Shown: positions 1-9,139, counted from the first letter of the stretch. The stretch is DNA of 64,000 bases from Natrinema salinisoli (GCF_020405205.1 NZ_CP084469.1:3410001-3474000); one strand, 5' to 3'. The notes: generated by a model not told the origin, from the sequence alone. Numbers and translations: made by a program.

Positions 1-771
1 CTCCGCGACTTTCGTGTAGCCGGGCCGGATGTCGTCGTAGCCCTCCATTCCCTGGAAGAAGATGGCACGGGAGTAGTCGAGACGCTCGCTCTCGGCGATC
101 GTATCGGTCATCTTCTTCGCGAACGCGAGGTGATAGAACGAGCCCAGATGCACGTCGGCGTTCGCGGGGTTAGCGACGGTCTCGATGGTGTTGACGAACG
201 TGCGGACGCCCATCTGATCGCGCCGGTCGAAGAGGTCGTCGATCCCGGGATTGAACTCGGGCTGGTAGTAGAAGCCGAAGCCGGTCTCGTCGACCATGTC
301 GGCGCTTTCCGCGGGCTCGAGGGCCGTCCGAACGCCGAGTTCGTCGAGGACGTGTTTGTACGCCGTGGCCTTCTGCGTGGGGACGCGATCGCCGGAGTGG
401 GCGACGACGGGGGTTCCCGCGGCGGCGGCGACGATGCCGGCCCCGACGCCGAGGACGGCGGAACTGTGCTTCCCGTCGTAGTTCGCGCCGCAGTCGACCG
501 GATCGCAGTCCGGTTCGGCGGTGACGACCGACTCCTCGCGCATGACGTCGGTGTAGGCCGCCAGCTCCTCGGGGTTGTTGCGCTTCCAGCGGTTCGCCAG
601 CCAGAACGCGCCGAGCGTGGTCGCATCGGGCTCGCCGGCGAGAATTCGCTGGAACGCCTCGCGAGCCTGCTCGCGGCTCATATCGTCGGCTGACTTCGGG
701 CCCGAGCCGACGACCTCCGTCATCAGGCGTTTCAACGGCCACTCGCCGAACTCCTGGGATGCCTGCGCCAT
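1..771 (-). CDS. TrpD/YbiB-like family-3 glycosyltransferase (anthranilate phosphoribosyltransferase paralogue), 3' end outside window
   Basis: An unbroken reading frame of 257 codons starts with ATG at 769-771 (MAQASQEFGEWPLKR) and leaves the window at base 1, so the C-terminus is missing. The N-terminal helical part (TEVVGSG, REAFQRILAGE) and the following alpha/beta core resemble anthranilate phosphoribosyltransferase (TrpD). The glycine-rich PRPP loop of true TrpD is replaced by DCGANYDGKHSSA, and the usual HGNR-type segment reads HSGDRVPTQKATAY. That points to a paralogue (YbiB/TrpD2-like or a haloarchaeal subgroup) rather than the tryptophan enzyme. No other trp gene is in view. Family is confident; substrate unknown. 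Confidence 0.75.
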   Translation of the reverse strand, partial: MAQASQEFGEWPLKRLMTEVVGSGPKSADDMSREQAREAFQRILAGEPDATTLGAFWLANRWKRNNPEELAAYTDVMREESVVTAEPDCDPVDCGANYDGKHSSAVLGVGAGIVAAAAGTPVVAHSGDRVPTQKATAYKHVLDELGVRTALEPAESADMVDETGFGFYYQPEFNPGIDDLFDRRDQMGVRTFVNTIETVANPANADVHLGSFYHLAFAKKMTDTIAESERLDYSRAIFFQGMEGYDDIRPGYTKVAE

Positions 772-882
772 GTACGGCTTTTCGGACGGACGGCGCAAAA
801 ACCCCGCGTTTCCGGCGTCCTCCAACGCTACCACGCGGGCGGGTCGATTCCCGAATGCGACGAGGGACGCGAGGCCGTCGCG

Positions 883-1644
883 TTACAGATCGATCGCCAT
901 CATCACCTCGTCGATGTACTCGTCGTCGAGTTTGTAGTGGTCGTCGCGGACGGCCTCGATCTTCCAGTCGCGATCCTCGAAGAAGTCGATCGCGTCCTCG
1001 TTGGTCGACGGAACGCTCTGATACACTTTTTCGAGGTCGTTCCCTCGAGCCCACTCGAGCGCCCGGTCGAGCAGCTGGTTCCCGATCCCCATCCCGCGGT
1101 ACTCCTCGAGAACGCCGACGGTGAGCTCCGCGGTGTGGCCGAGTTTCTCGAGGTTCGGGAGGTGCATGTGGGCCCAGCCGACGACGTCGCCGTCGACCGA
1201 CGCGACGAAGAACAGCCGGGACTCGAACTCGTTGTGGCGAAGCAGGACGTTCTCGTGATCCAGTTCGTCCGCGACGCTCTCGGCCTCGATGTAGGTCATC
1301 TCCTCGACGACCTGTCGTATCGCACCGACGATTCCGGAGAGGTCTTCCTGTCTCGCCGGTCTGATCGTGACCTCTACGTCCCCGGTCGTGTACTCCTCGC
1401 CGGTCTCCTCGATATCGATGGCGATGCGGAGCGTGCCGTCGTCGTCCTCCTCGAGATAGCCGTCCCGTTTCAGGAGCGCGACGCTGTGCCGGAACGCTCT
1501 CGCGTGCTGTGCGTTCCCGGGGGGATCGGCCGGAAACAGCGCTTCTCGCGCTCGGTCTCGATCGACTGCGCCGTGGGTTTCGACGTACTCGTAGATCCGC
1601 TCTCGGTCGTCGCCTTCGATCTGGATCGATTCGGTCAGTATCAT
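883..1644 (-). CDS. GNAT-family N-acetyltransferase with N-terminal winged-helix-like domain
   Basis: This 253-residue protein has two parts. Residues 1-75 resemble a small helix-turn-helix module (ERIYEYVETHGAVDRDRAREALF, then a wing-like LEEDDDGTLRIAI). Residues 90-253 are a GNAT acetyltransferase domain with the acetyl-CoA loop at VGVLEEYRGMGIGNQLLD and the usual C-terminal strand YQSVPSTNEDAIDFFEDRDW. It probably acetylates an amino group of a small molecule or protein; the acceptor cannot be read from sequence. It is transcribed away from the siroheme decarboxylase gene, with about 200 bases between the two starts. The initiator ATG lies at 1642-1644 behind an AT-rich stretch (ATTATTAG) at about 1664-1671. 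Confidence 0.8.
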   Translation of the reverse strand: MILTESIQIEGDDRERIYEYVETHGAVDRDRAREALFPADPPGNAQHARAFRHSVALLKRDGYLEEDDDGTLRIAIDIEETGEEYTTGDVEVTIRPARQEDLSGIVGAIRQVVEEMTYIEAESVADELDHENVLLRHNEFESRLFFVASVDGDVVGWAHMHLPNLEKLGHTAELTVGVLEEYRGMGIGNQLLDRALEWARGNDLEKVYQSVPSTNEDAIDFFEDRDWKIEAVRDDHYKLDDEYIDEVMMAIDL

Positions 1645-1847
1645 GTTTTATGCTAACGATACGCACACTAATAATCGTTACAGTCCGGTGCTCGACGACC
1701 CGCTGTTGGCTCGCCAGAACGGCGAATGGAGCGTCCGACAGTGTTACTCGTTGCAGTGTCACGGCGGGGACGTCTCTCGTCGGTCGTCGTGGTGAGCGAG
1801 CGGGAAGACCCGAAAACGATACAGCCCCCTTCTCCCTAGAACGACCA

Positions 1848-2888
1848 ATGAGTACCCTGTCGGGGAACTGGCGCGAGGCCATCGACGACGTGGACGCGGC
1901 GCTGATCGACGGCTATCAGAGCGGCGTCCCGATCGAAGAGCGCCCGTTTCGCGCCGTCGGAGCCGACCTCGGGATCGACGAGTCCACGGTGATCGACCGC
2001 GTCTGCGCCCTGCAGGATGCGGGGATCGTCCGCCGGTTCGGCGCCGTCCTCAACCCGCCCGTGATCGGCTCGTCGACGCTCGCTGCAGTCCAGGCACCGG
2101 CGGACCGCTTCGGCGAGGTCGCGGCCGTGATCAACGACTACCGGCAGGTCAACCACAACTACGCCCGCGACCACGAGTGGAACATGTGGTTCGTCGTCAC
2201 CGCCGGCTCGCAAGACGCCCGCGACGAGATCCTCGCCGACATCGAGTCCCGGACCGGCTGTCCGGTACTTAACCTGCCGATGCTGACCGACTACTACATC
2301 GACCTCGAGTTCCCCGTCGTCAACGCCGATCGCTTCGCGCGGGAGTCGCTCGCGAATCGAACCGACTCCTCCGCAACCCGGATCAGCGAGGAAGCTGCAG
2401 GGGACCTGTCGCCGCTCGAGGCGGAACTCCTCCTCGAGATCCAGGACGGGTTCCCGCTGTCGGCCACGCCCTACCGAGACATCGCCGCGAACGTGGGCTA
2501 CGCGGTCGAAGACGTGCTCGCGGCGCTCGAACGGCTGCGGGACGACGGCTGTATCAAGCGCATCGGCTGCGTGATCAACCACGTCGTGACCGGGTTCGAC
2601 GCCAACTGTATGGTCGTCTGGGACGTGCCGGACGACGAGCTCGACGAGCTGGGTGAGCGCGCGGGCGGCCTGCCCTACGTGACGCTCTGTTATCACCGCC
2701 CCCGCCGTCCCGATCAGGAGTGGCCGTACAACCTGTTCACGATGATTCACGGCCGCGATCCCGAAGCCGTCGACGCGAAGATCGACGAACTCGCCGCCGA
2801 CTACCTCCCCGTCGATCACGAACGGCTCTACTCGACCGAGACGCTGAAGCAGACGGGCGCTCGCTACGACGATCTGGTCGGGATCTAG
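1848..2888 (+). CDS. ahbAB: Fused siroheme decarboxylase AhbA-AhbB (two Lrp/AsnC-like modules)
   Basis: The 346-residue protein contains two copies of the Lrp/AsnC-like fold used by siroheme decarboxylase, the first step of the alternative (siroheme) heme pathway. The first module (about 1-165) carries RRFGAVLNPPVIG and NHNYARDHEWNMWFV; the second (about 180-346) carries KRIGCVINHVVTGF and LCYHRPRRPDQEWPYNLFTMIHGRD, the segment typical of AhbB/NirD-L subunits. In many bacteria and methanogens AhbA and AhbB are separate; here they are one chain. The open frame runs upstream without a stop, but the ATG at 1848 is chosen because homology begins there (MSTLSGNWREAIDDVD). It could be mistaken for an AsnC regulator, yet the HYHRP/WPYN segments favour the enzyme. 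Confidence 0.8.
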   Translation: MSTLSGNWREAIDDVDAALIDGYQSGVPIEERPFRAVGADLGIDESTVIDRVCALQDAGIVRRFGAVLNPPVIGSSTLAAVQAPADRFGEVAAVINDYRQVNHNYARDHEWNMWFVVTAGSQDARDEILADIESRTGCPVLNLPMLTDYYIDLEFPVVNADRFARESLANRTDSSATRISEEAAGDLSPLEAELLLEIQDGFPLSATPYRDIAANVGYAVEDVLAALERLRDDGCIKRIGCVINHVVTGFDANCMVVWDVPDDELDELGERAGGLPYVTLCYHRPRRPDQEWPYNLFTMIHGRDPEAVDAKIDELAADYLPVDHERLYSTETLKQTGARYDDLVGI

Positions 2889-2912
2889 CGCCGGTCGCGT
2901 CGCTCCGACGCG

Positions 2913-3416
2913 CTACCCGTCGAACACCCACCGCGTCGCGTCCGTCGGGAAGTCGCTCCACGCGAAGATAGTGGCCGGTCGAACGGCGAAGAACGGCGTC
3001 CCGTGGGGCGTATCGTACTTGTCCTCGTAGGCCGCGTCCAACTCGCCGATCTGCTCCGGCTCGGCGGTCTCGTTATCGATCCGTTCGGCCTGCCCCTCGA
3101 GAACGACGACTTCGGTGGCGCTTTCGGTATGCACGACGATCTCGGGGTTCGTCGAGAGGTTTCGAACCCATCGCGTTCGCTCGCCGCCGCCGCAGTGGAA
3201 CGTCCCGTCGACCCAGACCCCCCACGTCGGCCGAACGTGGGGACTCCCGTCGGGTCGGATCGTCGTCACCCAGTAGCTCTGCGCGTCTCGCATGCGTTCC
3301 GTGACGAACGCCCACGGGAGCATCTCGTCCGTGCGGTCCGGAATCCCGTAACTCGCTTCGGTCTGCGGGCGACCGCGCTGCGTCTCGCGTTCGGGGGCCG
3401 ATTCGTCGTTCATCAT
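2913..3416 (-). CDS. PNPOx-like FMN/F420-binding split-barrel protein
   Basis: This 167-residue protein has the split-barrel fold of pyridoxamine-5'-phosphate-oxidase-like flavoproteins. Hallmarks are YWVTTIRPDGSPHVRPTWGVWVDGTFHCGGGERTRWVRNLSTNPEIVVHTES and the C-terminal PATIFAWSDFPTDATRW. Members bind FMN or F420 and reduce varied substrates, so the reaction is open. Two consecutive ATG codons at 3411-3416 could start translation. A TTATT box at about 3442-3446 lies about 30 bases upstream, which fits a leaderless transcript beginning at this gene rather than read-through from the FAD dehydrogenase upstream on the same strand. Confidence 0.8.
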   Translation of the reverse strand: MMNDESAPERETQRGRPQTEASYGIPDRTDEMLPWAFVTERMRDAQSYWVTTIRPDGSPHVRPTWGVWVDGTFHCGGGERTRWVRNLSTNPEIVVHTESATEVVVLEGQAERIDNETAEPEQIGELDAAYEDKYDTPHGTPFFAVRPATIFAWSDFPTDATRWVFDG

Positions 3417-3485
3417 CGCGTACTCTGAGGACTCGAGCGAGAATAAGCCGTCCGCCCAGCGTGCCGAGCTGGTACCGGAGCGACG

Positions 3486-6400
3486 CTACGGCCGTCTTTC
3501 GAGCGCCTCGGCCACGACCTCGATCGGCGTGGGCGGTTCCTCGGGCGCGCCGGGTCTGTTCTCGAGTTGCGTCCGACAGGAGGCGCCGGGGGCGACGACG
3601 CGCTCGCCGTCGCTGTCGTCGACCTGCTCGTACAGGATCGAGGCGATGGCGTCGCTCATCGAGGCGTGTTCGGACTCGTAGCCGAAACTGCCGGCCATGC
3701 CACAGCACCCGGAGTCGAGCGGGTCGACGGCGTAGCCGGCCCGCCGGAGGACGCCGACCGCGTGGTGGTCCTTCGCGACCGACTTCTGGTGGCAGTGGCC
3801 GTGATAGACGAGGTCCTGCGTCGCCGCGCCCTCGTCGAACGCGATCGCCTCGTCCAGCCGGAACGCGTCGATGTACTCGCAGACGCCGTAGGTCGCGCTT
3901 GCGAGCGTCTCGGCGGGCTCGCCGGAGAGCAGATCGAGGTAATCGCTCTGAAACATGACCGCGTCGGAGGGTTCGATCACGACGACGTCCCAGCCGTCCG
4001 CGACCCGCGGAGCGAGCGCGTTCACGTTCTCGCGGGCGGCGTCTCTCGCCTTGTCGAGAAAGCCCTTCGAGAACGCCGGCCGACCCGTGTCGCCGAGATC
4101 GTCGGGGACGGCGACGTGGACGCCGGCGGCCTCGAGGACCCGGACGGCCGCCTTCCCGGCCTCGGGATGGCTGTAGTTCGTGTAGGTGTCGGGGTAGAGG
4201 ACGGCTCTGCGGGTGGCGTCGGCTTCGCTGACCCTCGCACCGCCTCGCTTCCGGAACCAGTCTCGGAACGTGTTCGCGTGAAAGGTCGGCAACGCCCGAT
4301 CGGCATCGATGCCGATCGTCGCCTCGAGCGCTTTGCGCGCGCCCGGAAGCTTCGGCAGGGCGTTGGACAGCGGCGCGAACTGGCTCCCCCATCTCGAGAG
4401 CGTCGCGACGTTGGCGAAGAGCCGATCCCGCAGACTCGCGCCGTTGCGCTGGTGGTGCTCGTGGGTGACCTCGGCCTTGAGCTTCGCCATGTCGACCTCG
4501 CTGGGACAGTCGATGGCACAGCCCTTGCAGCCGATACAGAGGTCCATCACTTCCTCGACGAACTCGTCGGAGACGGCCTCGTCGGGGTCGAGATCGCCGC
4601 TCATTGCCTGCCGGAGCGCGTTCGCCCGGCCGCGGGTCGCCGTGATCTCCTCGCGGCTCGCTCGGTAGGTCGGACACATCACGCCGCCCGTCGTCTCCTG
4701 CTCGCCGCGACAACCGCCGCAGCCGTGACAGAGCTCGACCATGCCCTGCATGCCGTTGTCGTTGTCCCACTCGAGGGCGGGCTCGAACCCCGTCTCGAAC
4801 TCGTAGTCGGGATCGAACCGCAGGTTTTCCCGCAGATCCGTCGGATCGTCCTCGCGGAAGACGACCTGCCCCGGATTGAGGAGCCAGTCGGGATCGAACG
4901 CCGTTTTGAGGTCCTGAAACGTATTCCAGAGTTCGTCGCCGTACAGTTTCCGGTTCCACTGGGTCCGTGCGCGGCCGTCGCCGTGTTCGCCCGAGACGGA
5001 CCCACCTAGCTCGACGACGAGGTCGGTCACGTCGTCCGCGATGCCGTGGAGTTGCTCGAGGCCCACCTCGGTCTTCGTGTTCACGAGCGGTCGGACGTGG
5101 AGCACGCCGGGGCCGGCGTGGGCGTAGAAACTGGCGTAGGTGCCGTGTTCTTCGAGGATTTCTTCGAAGCCCTCGACGAACTCGGGGAGCCGCGCCGGCG
5201 GGATCGCGGTGTCCTCGATGAAGGAGATGTGCTTCTCGTCGGTCGTCCGCGAGAGCAGGATCGGCAGGCCGGACTTGCGGAGTTTCCAGAGCTTGGCCCG
5301 TTCGGCGTCGTCGTAGGCCTCGAGGGCCTCGATCGCGAGCGTCTCGGCGTCGCTCTTCGGGGCATCGTCGGCCGGCGCCCCCGCGGGCGTCGCCGACGGT
5401 ACCCGGTCGGCCAGTAGCCCGGCGACCTGCTCTCTCCCGTGATCGGCGTCCTCGGCGTAGAACTCCACGAGCAGGACGGCATTGGTACCCTCGGGGAGCA
5501 TCTCGGTGACCGGCCCGAACTCCGCCGTGTCGCGCGCGAGGTCGATCAACACGTCGTCCAGCACCTCGACCGCCGCGGGGTCGTGTGCGAGGATCGGCTC
5601 GACGTCCCGCATCGCTTCGCGGAGGTCGGGATAGCACAGCAGCGAGACGGCCTTCGTCTCGGGGACCGGTTCGAGCGAGACAGTGGCCTCGGTGACGATC
5701 GCGAGCGTCCCCTCGCTGCCGGCCAGCAGGCGCGCGAGGTTGAGGGTTCCGGGCTCGCCGGTCGCTTCGGCGGTTTCACCGCCTCCGTGTCGCGACGACT
5801 CCGTCGTCGCGCTCTCCCCACTCGGCAGTTCCTTCCCCCGTGCTTCGGCCACCAGCCGGTCGAGGTTGTACCCGGAGACGTTTCGCTTGAGATCCGGGTA
5901 GGCCTCCTCGATCCGGTCCGCGTCCTCCTCGAGGATGCGCTCGACCTCGGCGTAGATCCGGGCCTCGAGGTCGCCCTCGGGATCGGCTCGCTCGCCGATT
6001 TCCCCGAGCGTGACCTCGCCGAAGCGGGTGACGGTGCCGTCGGCGAGGACGGCCTCGACCTCCTCGATGTAGGCGTCGGTCTTCCCGTATTTCAGCGAGT
6101 GCGCGCCCGTCGAGTTGTTCCCGATCGCGCCGCCGATGGCGCTCTTGTCGCCCCACGCCGGATCGGGGGCGAACTTCAGGTCGTGGGGCTCGAGGGCCTC
6201 GTTCAGCGTCCCGAGGATCGTCCCGGGCTGGACCGTCGCGGCGCGCCCGTCGGGATCGATATCGAGGATTTCGTTCATGTGGCGAGTGAAATCCAGCACG
6301 ACGGCCCGGTTGACCGTCTGCCCGGCGAGGCTCGTTCCGCCACCGCGCGGGAGAACCGGGATCTCCCGCTCGGCGCAGTACTCGAGGAGCCCCGCCACGT

Positions 6401-6617
6401 CAGCCGTCGACTCGGGGAAGGCGACGGCGATCGGCATCATCTCGTATGCGCTCGCGTCGGTCGCGTACAGTTCCCGAGAGTAGGAGTCGGCACGGACCTC
6501 GCAGTCGAGCAACGCCTCGAGGTCCTCGACCAGCGCCGGCCGATCGACGTCGTCGCTCCGGTAGTCGTAGTTCGCCCGCCGATCGGCCGCCGGATCAGCG
6601 CTCGGCTCCAGAGACAT
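3486..6617 (-). CDS. dld: FAD-linked and Fe-S D-lactate/glycolate-type dehydrogenase (Dld/GlcD-GlpC fusion)
   Basis: A 1043-residue fusion. Residues about 50-600 form a vanillyl-alcohol-oxidase-type FAD domain (PRGGGTSLAGQ, NNSTGAHSLKYGKT, and SGEHGDGRART near its end). It is followed by two ferredoxin-like cysteine clusters (CHGCGGCRGEQ with a later CP, then CIGCKGCAIDCPSE). The end carries a GlpC/HdrD-like domain with HGHCHQK and DSGCCGMAGSFGYE. The layout matches respiratory dehydrogenases that oxidise D-2-hydroxy acids, most often D-lactate or glycolate, and pass electrons to the membrane chain. The start at MSLEPSADP (6615-6617) is chosen over an ATG 39 bases upstream because a TTTTA box sits 25-29 bases before it. 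Substrate is inferred from family only. Confidence 0.85.
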   Translation of the reverse strand: MSLEPSADPAADRRANYDYRSDDVDRPALVEDLEALLDCEVRADSYSRELYATDASAYEMMPIAVAFPESTADVAGLLEYCAEREIPVLPRGGGTSLAGQTVNRAVVLDFTRHMNEILDIDPDGRAATVQPGTILGTLNEALEPHDLKFAPDPAWGDKSAIGGAIGNNSTGAHSLKYGKTDAYIEEVEAVLADGTVTRFGEVTLGEIGERADPEGDLEARIYAEVERILEEDADRIEEAYPDLKRNVSGYNLDRLVAEARGKELPSGESATTESSRHGGGETAEATGEPGTLNLARLLAGSEGTLAIVTEATVSLEPVPETKAVSLLCYPDLREAMRDVEPILAHDPAAVEVLDDVLIDLARDTAEFGPVTEMLPEGTNAVLLVEFYAEDADHGREQVAGLLADRVPSATPAGAPADDAPKSDAETLAIEALEAYDDAERAKLWKLRKSGLPILLSRTTDEKHISFIEDTAIPPARLPEFVEGFEEILEEHGTYASFYAHAGPGVLHVRPLVNTKTEVGLEQLHGIADDVTDLVVELGGSVSGEHGDGRARTQWNRKLYGDELWNTFQDLKTAFDPDWLLNPGQVVFREDDPTDLRENLRFDPDYEFETGFEPALEWDNDNGMQGMVELCHGCGGCRGEQETTGGVMCPTYRASREEITATRGRANALRQAMSGDLDPDEAVSDEFVEEVMDLCIGCKGCAIDCPSEVDMAKLKAEVTHEHHQRNGASLRDRLFANVATLSRWGSQFAPLSNALPKLPGARKALEATIGIDADRALPTFHANTFRDWFRKRGGARVSEADATRRAVLYPDTYTNYSHPEAGKAAVRVLEAAGVHVAVPDDLGDTGRPAFSKGFLDKARDAARENVNALAPRVADGWDVVVIEPSDAVMFQSDYLDLLSGEPAETLASATYGVCEYIDAFRLDEAIAFDEGAATQDLVYHGHCHQKSVAKDHHAVGVLRRAGYAVDPLDSGCCGMAGSFGYESEHASMSDAIASILYEQVDDSDGERVVAPGASCRTQLENRPGAPEEPPTPIEVVAEALERRP

Positions 6618-6956
6618 ACGTCTCCCTTGCTCAGGCGCGGCTAAAAGTGCCTGCATTAGCGACGATTCGACCGGCTCCTCGATCCGCGAGCGACGACGGG
6701 AACGCTCCGTCGGCTGCGCTCGTCGATACCGTCTCGTGCTGTGAAAATGGCCGGACGGGGGATCTCAACTCGCCCGGCCTGCACGCAGGAGTGGTGATCG
6801 AGTGGAAAGGTGGCCCCGTCGTTTTCCCACGTGCGCCCCCGGGGCCGCCGCCCGTAGTGTCGGACGGTACCAGTCAGTAACGGGGGAACCGAAACAAGCG
6901 ATGTGCCTAACTAGTAGGGGTCGCCCCCAGCGGCGCGGTGCGCTTCGCCCCCCGAC
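6618..6956. other. Intergenic stretch, no gene recognised
   Basis: This 339-base stretch separates the start of the FAD/Fe-S dehydrogenase from the end of the 3-hydroxyacyl-CoA dehydrogenase. Apart from the TATA-like box at 6642-6646 it is GC-rich, with short C-rich and G-rich runs near 6835-6850 and 6920-6955. I see no RNA gene, repeat or convincing small protein. Confidence 0.5.
6642..6646 (-). promoter_or_regulatory. TATA-like box for the FAD/Fe-S dehydrogenase
   Basis: TTTTA on the minus strand lies 25-29 bases before the ATG at 6617, the spacing expected for an archaeal TATA box of a leaderless transcript. It supports the shorter start. Confidence 0.5.
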
Positions 6957-7844
6957 TTACTCGTCCGCTCCCCACTCGCCGCTCATGCCGACGCGCTCGC
7001 CGTCCTCCCAGACGTAGTAGCCCTCGCCGGTCTTCTTGCCGAGGTTGCCGGCGCGGACCTTCCGGCGCAGGGACTGGGGCGGCTTGAACCGCTCGCCCAG
7101 CTCCTCGCGGAGGTGTTCGGCGATGTGCAGGCGCACGTCCAGCCCGACGTGATCGGTCAGCTCGAGCGGCCCCATCGGATGCCCGTAGCCGATCTCCATC
7201 CCCTCGTCGATGTCGGCCGGGCTGGCGACGCCCTGCTCGACCATCCGGATCGCCTCGAGCCCCAGCGCGAGGCCGAGCCGCGAGGTGGCGAAGCCGGCGG
7301 TGTCCCGGACGACGACGTCCTCCTTCTCGATGCCCCGGACGTAGTCGACCGCGAACTCCTCCGTGCGGTCGTCGGTCTGCTCGGCGATGACGATCTCGAC
7401 GAGGTCCATGATGTGGGGCGGGTTGAAGAAGTGCAGGCCGACGGCCCGTTCGGGGTGCTCGAGGGCGCTCGCCATCTCGGTCACCGACAGCGAGGACGTG
7501 TTCGAGGCGATGATCGTGTCCTCGCCCGTGGCTTCCTCGACGTCCGCGAACACTTCCTGTTTGAGGTCCATATCCTCGGGCACCGCCTCGACGACGAGGT
7601 CGGCGTCGTCGACCGCTTCCGCGAGGTCCGTCGTCCCCTCGATGCGCTCGAGGGCCGCTTCCATCTCGTCCTCGCTGAGCTTGTCCCGGTCGACCCCGCC
7701 CTGAAGGTTGGTGCGGATCCCCTCGAGGCCGTCCTTGACGAACTCCTCCTCGATGTCCCGCAGGACGACGTCGTGGCCCGCCATCGCGGATACCTGTGCG
7801 ATCCCGTGTCCCATACTGCCGGCTCCGAGGACTGCGATTTGCAT
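6957..7844 (-). CDS. hbd: 3-hydroxyacyl-CoA dehydrogenase (3-hydroxybutyryl-CoA dehydrogenase type)
   Basis: The 295-residue protein starts with the NAD-binding fold MQIAVLGAGSMGHGIAQVSAMAGHDVVLRD and contains ASNTSSLSVTEMA, GLHFFNPPHIMDLVEI (with the catalytic histidine of the HFFNP motif) and the C-terminal substrate domain GYGHPMGPLELTDHVGLDV. It oxidises 3-hydroxyacyl-CoA to 3-oxoacyl-CoA with NAD. It stands alone, without the fused enoyl-CoA hydratase of bacterial FadB. The ATG at 7842-7844 is chosen because the Rossmann fold begins there; a TTTTGAT box about 25-29 bases upstream fits a leaderless start. It is divergent from the thiolase gene, 152 bases away, which supplies the next beta-oxidation step. 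Confidence 0.93.
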   Translation of the reverse strand: MQIAVLGAGSMGHGIAQVSAMAGHDVVLRDIEEEFVKDGLEGIRTNLQGGVDRDKLSEDEMEAALERIEGTTDLAEAVDDADLVVEAVPEDMDLKQEVFADVEEATGEDTIIASNTSSLSVTEMASALEHPERAVGLHFFNPPHIMDLVEIVIAEQTDDRTEEFAVDYVRGIEKEDVVVRDTAGFATSRLGLALGLEAIRMVEQGVASPADIDEGMEIGYGHPMGPLELTDHVGLDVRLHIAEHLREELGERFKPPQSLRRKVRAGNLGKKTGEGYYVWEDGERVGMSGEWGADE

Positions 7845-7996
7845 GTGCGAACCCACAGACGACGCGATCAAAAGCGTTCCCTTTCGTACGATCCGCGCTC
7901 GTACAGTATCGGACCGCTCACGGGTCGCTTCGCTCCCCGTTCGAATAGCGACAAACGGAGCTACTTTAATGCCGGAGCGCGAGCCACGCAGTACCA

Positions 7997-9139
7997 ATGA
8001 GCGATCGGCAGCCAGTTATCGTGCAGGCAGTTCGGACTCCGCAGGGAAAACACGGCGGCGTCTACGCCGAGACCGGTAGCGAGGAGCTGTCGGTCCCGCT
8101 CGTCGACGCAATGCTCGAGCGCACGGGGCTCTCGGGCGAGGACGTCGACGACATCAGGTGGGGCTGTGCCAAGCAGGTCAACGAGCAGAGCAACAACATC
8201 GCGCGGGTCATCGCGCTGTGTTCCGACCTCGGCGAGTCGGTCCCCGGGACGACCATCGACCGGCTCTGTGCGTCCTCGGCGGAGGCGATCATGAGCGCGA
8301 GCGACGCCATCCGAGCGGGCCAGCGCGAGGTCATCGTCGCGGGCGGCGTCGAGAACATGTCCCGCAACGAGCGCCGGAAGGGGATCGGCTCCTACGCGGG
8401 GATCGCCGAACAGTACGACGCGGCCGGTCTCGCGATGGGCCAGACCGCCGAGAAGGTCGCTCGAGAGTACGACATCAGCAGGGAAGAGCAAGACGAGTAC
8501 GGCGCTCGCAGTCAGCAACGGGCCTGCGAGGCCACCGAGGCAGGTAAATTCGACGAGGAAATCGTCCCGATCGAGACGGAGGACGGGACCATCACCGAAG
8601 ACGAGGGGCTCCGTCCCGGCACCACGAAAGAGAAGATCGCCGGCTTGCCGCCCGCGTTTCAGGACGACGGCACCGTCACCGCCGCCAACGCCTCGCAGGT
8701 CTCCGACGGCGCTGCGGGCGTCCTGATCACGAGCAGGGAGTTCGCCGAGGAAGAAGGGCTCGAGGTCATGGCCGAAATCGAGGGCCACAACGTCGCGGGC
8801 GTCGACCCCACGGTCATGGGTATCGGACCCGTTCCCGCGGTACGAGGTATCTGGGAGCGAAACGGCCGTGATGCCGACGACTACGATCTCGTCGAACTCA
8901 ACGAAGCCTTCGCCAGTCAGACGATCTATTGCCGGGACGAACTCGGCTTCGACGACGATATCTTCAACGTCAACGGCGGCGCGATCGCCATCGGTCACCC
9001 GCTGGGTGCGTCGGGCGCTCGCCTCCCCGTCACCCTGATCCACGAACTGCAGCGCCGGGGCGGCGGCCTCGGCCTCTCGACGATGTGCGTCGGCTACGGG
9101 CAAGGCGCGGCCGTCGAGTTTCAGGTGCCGGAGCAGTAG
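7997..9139 (+). CDS. Acetyl-CoA C-acyltransferase (thiolase)
   Basis: A complete 380-residue thiolase. The nucleophilic Cys91 lies in TIDRLCASS, His334 in AIGHPLGASGAR and Cys364 in TMCVGYGQGAA, so all three catalytic residues are present. It cleaves 3-oxoacyl-CoA to acetyl-CoA plus a shortened acyl-CoA, or runs in reverse as acetoacetyl-CoA thiolase. Length and motifs favour the single-subunit degradative type over the archaeal SCP2-like thiolase that pairs with HMG-CoA synthase. A TTTAAT box about 30 bases before the ATG suggests its own leaderless promoter, divergent from the dehydrogenase. Confidence 0.93.
   Translation: MSDRQPVIVQAVRTPQGKHGGVYAETGSEELSVPLVDAMLERTGLSGEDVDDIRWGCAKQVNEQSNNIARVIALCSDLGESVPGTTIDRLCASSAEAIMSASDAIRAGQREVIVAGGVENMSRNERRKGIGSYAGIAEQYDAAGLAMGQTAEKVAREYDISREEQDEYGARSQQRACEATEAGKFDEEIVPIETEDGTITEDEGLRPGTTKEKIAGLPPAFQDDGTVTAANASQVSDGAAGVLITSREFAEEEGLEVMAEIEGHNVAGVDPTVMGIGPVPAVRGIWERNGRDADDYDLVELNEAFASQTIYCRDELGFDDDIFNVNGGAIAIGHPLGASGARLPVTLIHELQRRGGGLGLSTMCVGYGQGAAVEFQVPEQ

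Noticed and set aside
1509-1847. N-terminal extension of the AhbA/B frame
   Set aside because: The sequence before ATG 1848 is basic and overlaps the divergent GNAT gene; homology starts at MSTLSGNW.
170-1882. Long arginine-rich minus-strand open frame of 570 codons
   Set aside because: It overlaps the GNAT and TrpD-like genes in another frame, is Arg-rich and basic, and has no acidic haloarchaeal character; it is an antisense/out-of-frame artefact of high GC.
3073-5637. Another long open frame (854 codons) on the minus strand
   Set aside because: It lies out of frame inside the FAD/Fe-S dehydrogenase and has Arg/Gly-rich composition with no domain.
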